A stretch of 27,165 bases of DNA from DASYSA01 sp036003885 (GTDB taxonomy: Bacteria; Acidobacteriota; Blastocatellia; UBA7656), in the NCBI GenBank assembly GCA_036003885.1, contig DASYSA010000693.1:1-27165 (forward strand). Reading direction: 5' to 3'. Of this stretch, positions 1-8,159 are shown piece by piece. How positions within the stretch are numbered: position 1 is the stretch's first letter; every line of letters starts with the position of its first letter. A program made the position numbers and the translations under genes. The notes beneath the pieces were generated by a model, which saw nothing but the letters and a program-made list of their open reading frames with translations, was not told where the DNA came from and searched no databases.

Positions 1-820
1 TACCCGCTTCGCTGATTGTCTCCAGCGAGGCGCCCCTCAGGTAGTGATGGACCAGAGCTGCGGTGAAAGCGTCGCCCGCCCCAACCGTATCGACTACGTC
101 CACCTTGAACCCAAGGTGCTCGACCGAATCCGTATCAGTAACCAGCAAGCTTCCCCGATCGGCGCGAGTCACACAAACCAGCTCGAGGTCGAAGTCGTGG
201 ATCAGCCTTCGAGCTGACGCCAGTTCTCCCTCGTAGCTCAGACCAAGCTCATTCATCACCACTGGAAACTCGCTGCTATTGAGCTTCGCCACCCTTGACC
301 GATTCAGGGATTGCACGAGAACTTCTTCGGAGTGGAATGACTGTCGCAGGTTCACGTCGAACACGATGAGCGCCCCGGCAGCCGCAGCGTCGACGAACCG
401 CACAATCGTCTTCCGAGAAGCTGGAGAGCGCTGGGCCAATGATCCGAAGCAGACAGCAGCCGCTCCCGACGCCAGCTCCCTCCATTCGCTGGTCCACCCA
501 ATGAAGTCCCACGCAACAGATTGAGCGACTGTGAAATCAGGCTGTCCCGACGCGCTCACTTCGACCCGAACCGCGCCTGTGGGGTGAAGCCGGTCGAGCT
601 GTACCTGAGAACTGTCGACACCCGCCCGCGCCAGGCATTCTATTGCCTCGCGGCCAGGTTCGTCGGCTCCCACGCGACTTGCTACGACTCCTCTTTCTCC
701 GAGCACAGTCGACCAATAAGCGAAGTTCGCGGGAGCGCCTCCGAGCTGTTTGCCCTCCGGGAGCAGGTCCCATAGCAACTCGCCGATCCCAATGACAATG
801 TTTGAACTATCGGGAAGCAC
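1..820 (-). CDS. PfkB-family sugar kinase (fructokinase / 2-keto-3-deoxygluconate kinase-like), 3' end cut by window
   Basis: The gene is read on the minus strand from a GTG at 820 and is still open at base 1, giving 273 residues. The PfkB (ribokinase) fold is clear. The N-terminal substrate-side motif GGAPANFA lies near residue 34, and the C-terminal ATP/anion-hole motif DTVGAGDAF carries the catalytic base Asp at about residue 250. PfkB kinases phosphorylate sugars or keto-deoxy sugar acids in the cytoplasm, and GGAPAN is most typical of fructokinase-like members. Only 4 nt separate its start from the stop of the SDR gene, so the two are almost certainly co-transcribed and translationally coupled. 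No good Shine-Dalgarno is visible, which fits coupling. The substrate cannot be told from sequence; the neighbouring dehydrogenase and isomerase suggest a sugar or sugar acid. Confidence 0.88.
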   Translation of the reverse strand, partial: MLPDSSNIVIGIGELLWDLLPEGKQLGGAPANFAYWSTVLGERGVVASRVGADEPGREAIECLARAGVDSSQVQLDRLHPTGAVRVEVSASGQPDFTVAQSVAWDFIGWTSEWRELASGAAAVCFGSLAQRSPASRKTIVRFVDAAAAGALIVFDVNLRQSFHSEEVLVQSLNRSRVAKLNSSEFPVVMNELGLSYEGELASARRLIHDFDLELVCVTRADRGSLLVTDTDSVEHLGFKVDVVDTVGAGDAFTAALVHHYLRGASLETISEAG

Positions 821-824
821 GGTT

Positions 825-1601
825 TTACCAATTGGGCAGCGAGCCGACAGGGTATTGCTCCAGATCGAGCACCGATCCGGTTATGGGAGCGCTCTCGTCG
901 CTCGCGAAGTAAAGCGCGGCGAGGGCTATATCGCGGGGCAGAAGCAGCCTTCCGAAAGGCCGCGTCTTGACTGCTTCTTCGATCCAGTTCTCGCCCTTGC
1001 CCTCTTGCAGCTTGACGACATTCTCGCTGGGCGTAAGCGTCCAGCCTACATTGAGCTGGTTGACACGGATGTGGTACCGATTGAGGTACTGGGCGGAGTT
1101 TTTGGTCAGCGTCATCAGCGCACCTTTGGACGCCGAGTAGGCGGTCAGCTTTGGCTCACCGATGTAGGCATTCACTGAACCGATGTTTATGATCGACCCG
1201 CCCCGCTCATTCTTCATGTAGGTCACGGCTTGTTGCATGCAGATGAAGGGACCGCGGACGTTGACAGCGAATACGTTGTCCCAGGTCTTGGGCTTCGTGG
1301 TTTCGACGTTGCCGCGGGGACTGATACCGGCGTTATTGACGAGCACATCGATGCGGCCGAAGACCTTGACCGCCCGATCTATCAGCGCGCGGCATTCGGC
1401 TTCAATGCGGACATCGGCGTGCTGAAAGACAGCCTGGCCGCCCTGAGCTGCTATGCTCGCGGCAACGGCGTCGCCATTATGCTTGTCGAGGTCGGAGATG
1501 ACCACGCTGGCGCCTTCTTCAGCGAAGAGGCGCGCGATGCCTTCACCCATTCCGGCGCCCGAGCCTGTTATCACTGCTATACGGTCTTTTAGTCGCGCCA
1601 T
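825..1601 (-). CDS. SDR-family NAD(P)-dependent oxidoreductase
   Basis: This is a classical short-chain dehydrogenase/reductase of 258 residues, the usual family length. The cofactor loop TGSGAGMGEG sits at about residues 13-22, the NNAG structural motif follows (LVNNAGISPRG), and the catalytic Ser and YSASK (Tyr and Lys) are intact. Family members oxidise or reduce sugars, polyols, steroids or acyl intermediates. Here the flanking PfkB kinase and TIM-barrel gene suggest a sugar or sugar-acid dehydrogenase, which is inference. The ATG at 1601 has an AGG about 8 nt upstream. The gene lies 31 nt downstream of the TIM-barrel gene and a 20-bp palindrome fills part of that gap. It could equally be named FabG-like or glucose 1-dehydrogenase-like; the sequence does not decide. 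Confidence 0.92.
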   Translation of the reverse strand: MARLKDRIAVITGSGAGMGEGIARLFAEEGASVVISDLDKHNGDAVAASIAAQGGQAVFQHADVRIEAECRALIDRAVKVFGRIDVLVNNAGISPRGNVETTKPKTWDNVFAVNVRGPFICMQQAVTYMKNERGGSIINIGSVNAYIGEPKLTAYSASKGALMTLTKNSAQYLNRYHIRVNQLNVGWTLTPSENVVKLQEGKGENWIEEAVKTRPFGRLLLPRDIALAALYFASDESAPITGSVLDLEQYPVGSLPNW

Positions 1602-1622
1602 AAGTTACCTGAGGATGATGCG

Positions 1623-1642
1623 TGATGCGTGATCACGCATCA
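1623..1642. repeat. 20-bp perfect palindrome with heptamer repeat, overlapping a stop codon
   Basis: TGATGCGTGA followed immediately by its exact reverse complement spans 1623-1642. The left side extends as two tandem GATGCGT heptamers (1617-1630). The palindrome contains the stop codon of the TIM-barrel gene (1633-1635) and occupies the gap before the SDR start. It has no T-run, so it is a poor intrinsic terminator. It may act as an mRNA-stabilising or coupling element, or be a small mobile word repeat. Confidence 0.8.
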
Positions 1643-2523
1643 GTTCTCCAATGCTCCTCAATCTTCGCGCGAAGGAACCTCGCCGATTCGCGAAGCTCCT
1701 CCATCCCGTTCTCCCCGTCCTCAATCGATATCCACCCGTCGAAGCCTTCGCGACGCAGCGTCGAAAAGATCTTGTCATAGTCGTTCAGCCCCATGCCAAT
1801 GACCCCGTGCTTGAGGCCCTTTGCGTAGCCGGCGGAGCCTTCGTGTTTTTTCAGGTCGTCCAGAGTCCCGCTAATCAAGTATCGGTCGGAGGCGTGCATC
1901 GTCACGACTCGATGCTTGACCGCCGCCAGAACCTCGAGAGGATCCTCGCCCGCGATAATCGCATTCGAAGGATCGTAGTTGACCCCAAACCACGGCGACT
2001 CTATTTGATTGACGATTTCCAGGAAGACGTCGAGATGCTGAGCAAACTCGGGATAGAGCCAGTACCCGTCTTTGTAGTGGTTCTCCATCGTCAGCACAAT
2101 GTTCAGTCCTGCTGCGTAGTCGAGAAGCGAGGTTATGCACTCGACCGTCCATCGCACCCCCTCGGAGCGCGATACCTCATCGCGTCGCTGCCCCGAAAGC
2201 ACGCGACAGTACCGGCCGCCCAAACCGGCTGTCACCTCTATGATCTCCCGTTCACGTTCGACCTCGCCGAGTCGCGCTGACTCGTCTGGCATCGTGAAGT
2301 CAGGTGAAGCGCACATCATCGGGGCTTGAAGACCGCGGCGGTCCAGATGCTCTTTGACTCGGAGGAGGTAGTCGGGCTCCAGTGATTCGAAGAAACCTGG
2401 ATACATCTCGACACCGTCAACGCCCAGCGAGGCGGCAAGGTCGATCCATTCAAAGAGCGTCATAGTCCGCGTGACGCACAGGTCGTCCATGAAGCATTTT
2501 GGGAAGGCGCTCAGTTTCGGCAT
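1633..2523 (-). CDS. Sugar phosphate isomerase/epimerase family protein (xylose isomerase-like TIM barrel)
   Basis: This is a 296-residue AP-endonuclease-2/xylose-isomerase-like TIM barrel with no export signal. The usual metal ligands can be recognised in order: Glu in LTMENH, Asp in VNYDPSN, His in TMHASD and Glu in SIEDGENG near the C-terminus. Such enzymes bind a divalent metal and isomerise or epimerise keto-sugars or inosose-type compounds; individual substrates are poorly predicted. It is probably the first gene of a three-gene minus-strand operon with the SDR and the PfkB kinase. The ATG at 2523 lacks an obvious Shine-Dalgarno. An internal in-frame ATG (MDDLCV) is possible, but the upstream start keeps the first beta strand. 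Confidence 0.85.
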   Translation of the reverse strand: MPKLSAFPKCFMDDLCVTRTMTLFEWIDLAASLGVDGVEMYPGFFESLEPDYLLRVKEHLDRRGLQAPMMCASPDFTMPDESARLGEVEREREIIEVTAGLGGRYCRVLSGQRRDEVSRSEGVRWTVECITSLLDYAAGLNIVLTMENHYKDGYWLYPEFAQHLDVFLEIVNQIESPWFGVNYDPSNAIIAGEDPLEVLAAVKHRVVTMHASDRYLISGTLDDLKKHEGSAGYAKGLKHGVIGMGLNDYDKIFSTLRREGFDGWISIEDGENGMEELRESARFLRAKIEEHWRTDA

Positions 2524-2533
2524 GAAAATGGAA

Positions 2534-2568
2534 CGTTTCGCGTTTCGCGTTTATCGTTTCGCGTTCTC
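2534..2568. repeat. Five tandem 7-bp units (CGTTTCG family)
   Basis: Units CGTTTCG, CGTTTCG, CGTTTAT, CGTTTCG and CGTTCTC follow one another without a gap in the 104-nt space between the Uma2 gene and the TIM-barrel gene. No inverted copy is seen nearby. The array sits where a promoter for the TIM-SDR-kinase operon would be expected. Confidence 0.75.
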
Positions 2569-2627
2569 GCCGCAAGTGTCGGTTGGGATTCTCAAGCGCG
2601 AGGACAACAATCGACAACGAGGACGGG

Positions 2628-3206
2628 CTAAGGCAACAGGTCCGCTACTGCAATCGACGCTTGCGGCGCGGCTAAGGACGAGACAAAGTCCCCCCCGTAG
2701 AGAATTGTGATGCTCCTGTAGCCGAAGCCATGCAACTCGTTCGGATCGGGCGCTGGATCGCGGCGAACTTCTAGTCGGCGATCTATTAGATTGAGTACCC
2801 AGTAATCAGGGATTCCTGCCTTGGCATAGAGGCTCGCCTTTTCAGTGCGGTCGTAATCCAACGATGACTCGGACACCTCAACAATAAGCACTGCGGTCTT
2901 GGGATGTGCCTGGCTATAATCGCGCACCACGCCTTCAACAACCGCAACATCAGGTTCTGGTTCCGAGACGTCGCCCAGATCCAAGGGCGATTGGGTTTGG
3001 ACGAACGCGCGACCGCCGAAGGCATGGCGAAGTGCGTCGCCCGCTAACACTACTGAGGTCCTGTGTGGACTTCCCATTGGACTCATCTCTATTATCCGCC
3101 CTTCTATGAGCTCAACGTGCTTTCCTTCAAAAAGGCCGACCTCGGCCATTTTGTAGTACTCGTCGCGTGTCCATTGATGGACCTGGGGCGGATCGAGCAG
3201 TCTCAT
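2628..3206 (-). CDS. Uma2 family protein (DUF820, PD-(D/E)XK nuclease fold)
   Basis: The 192-residue protein has the Uma2/DUF820 pattern: N-terminal WTRDEYYKMAEVGLFEGKHVELIEGRI, then EPDVAVVEG, and the restriction-enzyme-like core VLIVEVSESS followed by DYDRTEKASLYAKAGIPDYWVLNL. These acidic and lysine positions match a PD-(D/E)XK nuclease site. The biological role of the family is not established; it is abundant in cyanobacteria, Acidobacteriota and Chloroflexota. I chose the ATG at 3206 because AAGGA lies about 8 nt upstream (rc of 3207-3224) and the conserved N-terminus starts there; a longer frame to 3308 has no support. It has no functional link to the sugar genes on either side. Confidence 0.85.
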   Translation of the reverse strand: MRLLDPPQVHQWTRDEYYKMAEVGLFEGKHVELIEGRIIEMSPMGSPHRTSVVLAGDALRHAFGGRAFVQTQSPLDLGDVSEPEPDVAVVEGVVRDYSQAHPKTAVLIVEVSESSLDYDRTEKASLYAKAGIPDYWVLNLIDRRLEVRRDPAPDPNELHGFGYRSITILYGGDFVSSLAAPQASIAVADLLP

Positions 3207-3352
3207 CGCAATTCCTTCCCGACAGGCAGACATCCAACGTCTGACTCCGCAGTCATTGCCTTGCTCTTCATACGAAGCGAGAGTACCAAGACAAACTCTG
3301 TTCCGCAATCCGGCCCGCCCGGATGACGCAGGCGCCGGGAGTCAGCGAGGAA

Positions 3353-4204
3353 CTAGAATTCCAGCTTACTGAGATAGTCAAAGCTGACCTTGATGCTATC
3401 GAGCGGAGACCCCGGACACTGATCCTGCTCGACGAAGTAGTGCTTCACCCCCGCTTTGCGTGATTGCGCAAAGATGGGTTTGAAATCTATGACTCCGCGA
3501 CCGACCTCGGTGAAGAACTGCTTTGGGGTGTTGTCCATGTCCTTGACGTGGAGGAGCGGGAAGCGTCCCGGGTGAGATGCGAAGTACTTCAACGGGTCCT
3601 GCTTCGCTTTGATGATCCAGTACAGGTCCAATTCGATCTTCACCAGATTCGCGTCGGTCTTCTGCAGTAACAAGTCAAAGGGCACAGCGCCGTCCAGAGG
3701 TGGGAACTCGAAGTCGTGATTGTGATAGCCGAACTGAATGCCCGCCTTCTTGCAAGCCTCCCCTGCGCGGTTGAACGTGTCGGCATGCCGTTTGTAGTCG
3801 TCGAGCGACTTGCGCTCCTCCGGAACCAGATAGGCGCAGATCAGGTAGCGATGGCCGATGGCTGCCGCCGTTTCAATGGTCTTCTGCCAGTTCTCGCTGA
3901 GCGCCTTTAAGCTGACGTGCGCTGAAGGCGAGGTCAAGCCGTTCGCACTCAGAACAGATTTCACCTGCTGCGGTGTTCGGTTGAAGTAGCCGGCGAACTC
4001 GACTTCCTTGTATCCGATGGAGGCGACTTTGGCCAGCGTATCGTCGAAGTCCTTCTCCATCTGATTGCGTACGGTGTAGAGTTGAAGTCCTATTGCTTTC
4101 ATCTTGTTCTTCACCAGGTTTCGACCAAAGCCCGTATGTGCGATCCACAGTCCGCCAAAAGAGGCTCCTGCGGCCGATTTCAGGAATCGTCTGCGATTGA
4201 TCAT
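3353..4204 (-). CDS. TAT-exported sugar phosphate isomerase/epimerase-like TIM-barrel protein
   Basis: The 283-residue protein starts with a twin-arginine leader (MINRRRFLKSAAGASFGG), predicting export in folded form to the periplasm. The mature part is a xylose-isomerase-like TIM barrel: QLYTVRNQM near the start, YHNHDFEF, KIELDLYWI, LHVKDMD and a late VEQDQCPG. These supply the His, Glu and Asp residues normally used for metal binding. Paralogues with TAT leaders are common in Acidobacteriota and Planctomycetes next to Gfo/Idh/MocA genes. The exact reaction is unknown. The ATG at 4204 has a strong GGAGG 5 nt upstream; an in-frame extension to 4285 would bury the leader and is rejected. It is a relative, not a close copy, of the cytoplasmic TIM-barrel gene at 1633-2523. 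Confidence 0.87.
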   Translation of the reverse strand: MINRRRFLKSAAGASFGGLWIAHTGFGRNLVKNKMKAIGLQLYTVRNQMEKDFDDTLAKVASIGYKEVEFAGYFNRTPQQVKSVLSANGLTSPSAHVSLKALSENWQKTIETAAAIGHRYLICAYLVPEERKSLDDYKRHADTFNRAGEACKKAGIQFGYHNHDFEFPPLDGAVPFDLLLQKTDANLVKIELDLYWIIKAKQDPLKYFASHPGRFPLLHVKDMDNTPKQFFTEVGRGVIDFKPIFAQSRKAGVKHYFVEQDQCPGSPLDSIKVSFDYLSKLEF

Positions 4205-4313
4205 TTGTCCTCCAATGTTTCTAAGCGCCTTCTCTGCGAATGAGGCATCACCAGCCACCCTGGCCCTGACTCCTATGAAAACCATACATCCCCGACCAAT
4301 GTGAGATACTCAA

Positions 4314-4333
4314 TTCGCATTTCGCATTTCGCC
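4314..4333. repeat. Short heptamer repeat TTCGCAT beside a stop codon
   Basis: TTCGCAT, TTCGCAT and TTCGCC follow each other with a 7-bp period. The array ends 3 nt from the stop codon (4337-4339) of the minus-strand secreted-protein gene. No inverted arm was found. Confidence 0.65.
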
Positions 4334-4336
4334 GGT

Positions 4337-4840
4337 TCACTTCTTCACATACACGCGCTTTGTCTCGAATGAACCCCTGGGACCATCGAAGTAGTAATCC
4401 GCGGTCAACGTACTCCCATCGGCTGACATTGTCCACTTGCGGGTCTGCTGATTGATCACCGGGCCGTTCGGACTCTCGGTCGTTGTCTCTTCGCTGACCA
4501 GGATGCCCCTGTCGTTCGGGAGCCAGGAGGACTTCCGTTTGCCTTTCCCGGGCGCCGGGCCGGTCATTCCCTGCGGCGTGAACTCAACCTCCTTACCGTC
4601 GAGCGTGTAGACATCGGCGAACGATCGCTCGCCCTGCGAGGAGGCGATCTTGATTTCGACCTTCACCTGGTCGCCGCTGTGAGTGACGGTAATGGTTTGC
4701 TGTAAGTCTGGCGGAATGCCGATGCTGCGAGACGGGTCCATAACCCACGTGCCGCTGAAATTGGGCCTACGGCTGCCCGAGGCTATGCCGGAAGCAAACA
4801 AGAGGATGGCGACGGCGGTGATAGCGTTCTGGCGTTTCAT
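4337..4840 (-). CDS. Small secreted protein of unknown function
   Basis: The 167-residue protein has a Sec-type signal peptide (MKRQNAITAVAILLFASGIASG). The mature domain begins with PNFSGTWVMDPSRS, a pattern frequent in secreted Acidobacteriota proteins with a lipocalin-like small beta-sheet fold. Later parts (ITVTHSGDQVKVE, LDGKEVEFTPQG, KWTMSADGSTLTADYYF) alternate polar and hydrophobic residues as in a beta barrel or sandwich. I recognise no catalytic motif. The ATG at 4840 has GGGGAG 7 nt upstream; a TTG two codons earlier is possible. Function is unknown; it may bind a small ligand in the periplasm. It is transcribed away from the Gfo/Idh/MocA operon. Confidence 0.75.
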   Translation of the reverse strand: MKRQNAITAVAILLFASGIASGSRRPNFSGTWVMDPSRSIGIPPDLQQTITVTHSGDQVKVEIKIASSQGERSFADVYTLDGKEVEFTPQGMTGPAPGKGKRKSSWLPNDRGILVSEETTTESPNGPVINQQTRKWTMSADGSTLTADYYFDGPRGSFETKRVYVKK

Positions 4841-4854
4841 TTCCAATCTCCCCG

Positions 4855-4960
4855 AGTTGTCATTGGTCAGTTGTCATTTGTCATTCGCCCTTCTCTTTGA
4901 CTTGTCAGGAATCAGGGAACCAGTGGCAAATGACAAGTGAAAAACGACCAATGACGAACT
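4855..4960. repeat. Heptamer word repeat with inverted arm (TCATTTG family)
   Basis: The left arm holds four 7-bp units from 4860 (TCATTGG, TCAGTTG, TCATTTG, TCATTCG). The right arm, around 4927-4960, carries their complements (CAAATGACAAG, GACCAATGACGAACT). The outer ends (4855-4868 and 4946-4960) pair over about 14 bp with one extra base, and the inner parts pair over about 10 bp, so a long imperfect cruciform or hairpin is possible. It lies in the divergent intergenic region upstream of the secreted-protein gene. Confidence 0.75.
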
Positions 4961-5192
4961 GTTTTTGCGGCCGGCCTTATGTTACACCTCTGAGTTTGAT
5001 CGGAAAAGCCGCCGGGACACCGACCACTTCGCGCGTGTGATTAAATTCGCGACCTAAATCTCACCTGCGGAGAGGCTGTGTGGTGGGATTCGCCGGAGCC
5101 CGTTGCATGCCCTCGTTTAGGCTGGTATGAACGATACGCCCAACTGCAGTTCCCGACTGCATCGGCCTGCTCAGCCGTATCATTACCTCCCA
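4961..5192. other. Non-coding stretch upstream of the Gfo/Idh/MocA promoter
   Basis: Together with the repeat before it and the promoter after it, this forms a gap of over 450 nt between divergent genes. I see no convincing gene, RNA or strong hairpin in this part. The longest plus-strand frame here is short, lacks a ribosome-binding site and resembles nothing known to me. Confidence 0.5.
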
Positions 5193-5221
5193 TTGACACA
5201 TCGCCGCTATCGGATTATAAG
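5193..5221 (+). promoter_or_regulatory. Sigma-70-type promoter for the Gfo/Idh/MocA-dehydratase-DgoK operon
   Basis: A perfect TTGACA (5193-5198), a 17-bp spacer and TATAAG (5216-5221) form a near-consensus housekeeping promoter. Transcription would start near 5228, leaving a leader of about 85 nt before the ATG at 5314. Confidence 0.7.
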
Positions 5222-5313
5222 GGTATCCGCCGGCTCGTTTCAGTAGCCTCCGCGCCCCTCGGCTCTTTGACTCGCGCCCTGGTGCCGGGCTTCAAACTCA
5301 AAAAGAGGTCATG

Positions 5314-6597
5314 ATGAATAGAATCACCCGAAGAGATTTCACGAAAGCAACTGCCGTCGTAGGGATCAGCACCGCGCTTGGTAACATGCGAGTCTTAGGC
5401 GCCAACGACCGCGTCAACCTCGGCGTGATTGGCTGTGGAGGAAGAGGAACGGACCAACTCAAGCGCTTTCTCAAGCAACCCGATGTGAACCCCGTCGCTG
5501 TCTGCGACGTGTACGATCCCTTCACGAAACGCGCCGTCGAGACCGCTGGTGGAAAGCCCGCCGCCCATAAAGACTTTCGCGAGTTGCTCGATCGCAAAGA
5601 CATCGATGCCGTTCTCATCGCGACGCCCGACCACTGGCACGCTCTTCAAACTGTGATGGCCTGCCGCGCCGGTAAAGACGTCTACATCGAAAAGCCGCTG
5701 ACCCTCACCATTCAAGAAGGCCGCGTCATGGTAAACGAAGCTCGCAAGCATAAGCGAGTCGTGCAGACAGGCAGCCAGCAACGGTCGGGCCCGCACTACG
5801 AGCGAGCCGTGAAGCTCATTCGAGACGGAGCGATCGGCGAAGTGCACAAGATAACCGCCGGCAGCGCCCGCAACGCGATGCCCGGCTTCGTTCCACGAGA
5901 GATCAAGAAAGGGCTGCCCGCCGATCTCGATTGGGATATGTGGCTCGGTCCGGCGCCATCCGTCGCCTTCGATCCGTTTCGCTGCATCTACCATTTTCGT
6001 TGGTTCTGGGATTACTCCGGCGGGCAGATGACGAACTTCGGCGCGCACGACCTCGACATCGCGAGGTGGGCGCTTGATGCGAAGGCGCCGGAAGCCGTTG
6101 CAGGCTTCGGCGGCCGCTACGCCATCAAAGACGGCGGACAGACACCAGATGTGCAGGAAGTCATCTACAACTTTCCCGGTTGCGTTGTGACCTGGTCGAT
6201 CAGCGAGGTCAACAAAGGCCGTGACGCGCCGCCCATCGAGTTTCACGGCACAAAGGGAACGTTGCAACTGTCGCGAGCCGGATTCAGAGTGATCCCAGAA
6301 GTGTGGAAAGGTCGAGACAGCAGGAACGAGAAGCCCGAGATGGCGCCTATTGAAGACCCGGGCTCGAACCAGGAAGACACTCACGTTCGCAACTTCCTCG
6401 ACTGCGTGAAGAGCCGCAACAAGCCCAACGCCGACGTCGAAGAAGGACACCTCACGGCGACGATGTGCCACATTGGGAACATCTCGACGAGGCTTGGAAG
6501 ATCTCTGAGATGGGACGCGGAGAAGGAAGAGTTCATCGGCGACAGGGAAGCCAATCAGTGGCTGTCGAAGGCTTACAGGAAACCCTGGAAGCTCTGA
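5314..6597 (+). CDS. TAT-exported Gfo/Idh/MocA family oxidoreductase
   Basis: The protein (427 residues) opens with a twin-arginine leader (MNRITRRDFTKATAVVG). A Rossmann NAD(P)-binding fold follows: NLGVIGCGGRGTDQ at about 34-47, then DAVLIATPDHWH and the hallmark YIEKPLT. The C-terminal substrate domain contains FRWFWDYSGGQMTNFGAHDLDIARWAL, typical of the family; its GxxxxHDxD His and Asp are the likely catalytic residues. Such proteins oxidise or reduce sugars and inositols, sometimes with cofactor carried through export. Two ATGs lie at 5311 and 5314; GAGG at 5305-5308 is better spaced for the second. It heads a plus-strand operon with the enolase-superfamily gene 84 nt downstream. The substrate is unknown. 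Confidence 0.92.
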   Translation: MNRITRRDFTKATAVVGISTALGNMRVLGANDRVNLGVIGCGGRGTDQLKRFLKQPDVNPVAVCDVYDPFTKRAVETAGGKPAAHKDFRELLDRKDIDAVLIATPDHWHALQTVMACRAGKDVYIEKPLTLTIQEGRVMVNEARKHKRVVQTGSQQRSGPHYERAVKLIRDGAIGEVHKITAGSARNAMPGFVPREIKKGLPADLDWDMWLGPAPSVAFDPFRCIYHFRWFWDYSGGQMTNFGAHDLDIARWALDAKAPEAVAGFGGRYAIKDGGQTPDVQEVIYNFPGCVVTWSISEVNKGRDAPPIEFHGTKGTLQLSRAGFRVIPEVWKGRDSRNEKPEMAPIEDPGSNQEDTHVRNFLDCVKSRNKPNADVEEGHLTATMCHIGNISTRLGRSLRWDAEKEEFIGDREANQWLSKAYRKPWKL

Positions 6598-6681
6598 TCC
6601 TCTGAGTTCTGGCCCCAGCTTCCATCTGAAGAGGTGCCCGGCAGGTCGACTTCTGAGCCTTGTTCATGCCGAGGATATTAG

Positions 6682-8130
6682 ATGAATCGAGTTTCACGGC
6701 GTGCATTCTTGCGTGCAGCGGCATGCTCTCCTGCCGTTAGTCTGGTTGCCGGCCCTAACATCGTTTCCTCACACAAGCCATCCGACATCCGCATCGAGGA
6801 GGTCTCATACAGCTTTGAAGACCATCTCTACCGAGCCCCCTACAAGTTTGGCGGCCGTCTGGTAGATCGCGTCACCCTGCTCAATGTTACGTGCGACGTG
6901 CGCACCGCAAATGGGCCTGTGTCAAAGGGATTCGGGTCGATGCCGCTCGGCAACGTCTGGTCGTTTCCGTCCCGAGTGATGTCCTACGACGCGACTCTCG
7001 GTGCGATGAAAGCGCTCGCAGACCGAATTCGCAAGATCACCGCCTCCTACAAAGAACCGGGTCATCCCCTGGACATTAACTTCGCGCTCGAGCCCGCCTA
7101 CTTAAAGGCGGCGGCTGAGGTGTCCAAAGAGTTGAGCCTCGCCGAGCCTATTCCCAAATTGTGTACGCTCGTGACCGCCAGCCCGTTTGACGCAGCCATT
7201 CATGATGGATTCGGCAAGGCGCACCGGTTGAATTGCTATCACACCTACGGACCGGACTTCGCGACCCACGATTTGTCGCGCTATCTTGGGCGGGACTTCA
7301 AAGGTGAGTTCCTCGACCGCTACATCTTGAAGGACCCGACACCGAGAGTCGCGCTCTACCACTCGGTCGGGGCGCTCGATGCACTTGAAGATTCCGACGT
7401 CAAGCAACGCATCGGCGACGGGCTGCCCGAGACGCTCCCCGAGTGGATCGACTACAACGGGATCACTCACATTAAGATCAAGCTGAACGGCGAGGACCGC
7501 GACTGGGATACAGAACGAGTGATCCGAATCGATCGAGTGGCGACCGCGGTCCAGAAGCGACGAGGCGTGACTCAGTGGAAATATCTGCTCGACTTCAATG
7601 AGAACTGCGCCAATGTCGGCTATCTACTGGAGGTGCTGCGAAGAGTGAAGGCGCACACCCCCGAAGGCTTCAATCGAATTCAGTACATCGAGCAACCGAC
7701 CGCGCGAGACTTGAAGGCGCACAGGTCGAACGTCATGCACGAGGCCGCGAAGCTGAGGCCAATCGTGATCGACGAATCGCTGACCGACCTCGAGAGCCTG
7801 ATGCTTGCGCGCGAGATGGGTTACACGGGGGTGGCGTTGAAAGCGTGCAAGGGTCAGAGCCAGGCTCTGTTGATGGCCGCCGCTGCTCAAAAATATCGGA
7901 TGTTCCTGTGCGTTCAGGACCTTACCTGTCCCGGAGCTTCACTCGTTCATTCCGCCGGGCTCGCAGCTCACGTGCCGGAGGTGGCAGCGATTGAAGCCAA
8001 CTCGCGCCAGTACGTTCCGTCGGCCAATCGAGGATGGGAGAAGAGGTTCCCAGGCATCTTCGTTATCAAAAAAGGATTCCTGGAAACGAATTCTCTCACC
8101 GGTGACGGCCTCGGCGCGGTCAATAGTTGA
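6682..8130 (+). CDS. TAT-exported enolase-superfamily protein (mandelate racemase/muconate lactonizing enzyme-like)
   Basis: The 482-residue protein has a twin-arginine leader (MNRVSRRAFLRAAACSPAVS) and then a mandelate-racemase-type barrel. Visible active-site elements are the KxK pair in HIKIKLNG (about K265 and K267), the metal ligands Asp in LLDFNEN (about 304), Glu in YIEQPT (about 337) and Asp/Glu in VIDESL (about 364-365), and a C-terminal Lys in ALKACKGQS. Members abstract the proton alpha to a carboxylate to dehydrate sugar acids or epimerise acids. Dehydration to a 2-keto-3-deoxy acid would feed the DgoK-like kinase encoded next. It is longer than usual (family about 370-400) because of the leader and an extended N-terminal domain. 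GAGG lies about 8 nt before the ATG. Confidence 0.87.
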   Translation: MNRVSRRAFLRAAACSPAVSLVAGPNIVSSHKPSDIRIEEVSYSFEDHLYRAPYKFGGRLVDRVTLLNVTCDVRTANGPVSKGFGSMPLGNVWSFPSRVMSYDATLGAMKALADRIRKITASYKEPGHPLDINFALEPAYLKAAAEVSKELSLAEPIPKLCTLVTASPFDAAIHDGFGKAHRLNCYHTYGPDFATHDLSRYLGRDFKGEFLDRYILKDPTPRVALYHSVGALDALEDSDVKQRIGDGLPETLPEWIDYNGITHIKIKLNGEDRDWDTERVIRIDRVATAVQKRRGVTQWKYLLDFNENCANVGYLLEVLRRVKAHTPEGFNRIQYIEQPTARDLKAHRSNVMHEAAKLRPIVIDESLTDLESLMLAREMGYTGVALKACKGQSQALLMAAAAQKYRMFLCVQDLTCPGASLVHSAGLAAHVPEVAAIEANSRQYVPSANRGWEKRFPGIFVIKKGFLETNSLTGDGLGAVNS

Positions 8131-8159
8131 CGCGGAGATTCGCTGGAGCGTTGAGAGTG

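Noticed and set aside
3207..3308. N-terminal extension of the Uma2 protein
   Set aside because: The upstream in-frame ATG at 3308 has no Shine-Dalgarno and the extra residues are not Uma2-like, while ATG 3206 has AAGGA at good spacing.
4205..4285. N-terminal extension of the TAT TIM-barrel protein
   Set aside because: It would place 27 residues before the twin-arginine leader; ATG 4204 has GGAGG and starts right at the leader.
5395..6471. Long open frame on the minus strand (358 codons) opposite the Gfo/Idh/MocA gene
   Set aside because: It is antisense to a gene with clear domains, TAT leader and promoter; it has no recognisable motif or ribosome-binding site. Long antisense frames are expected in GC-rich coding DNA.
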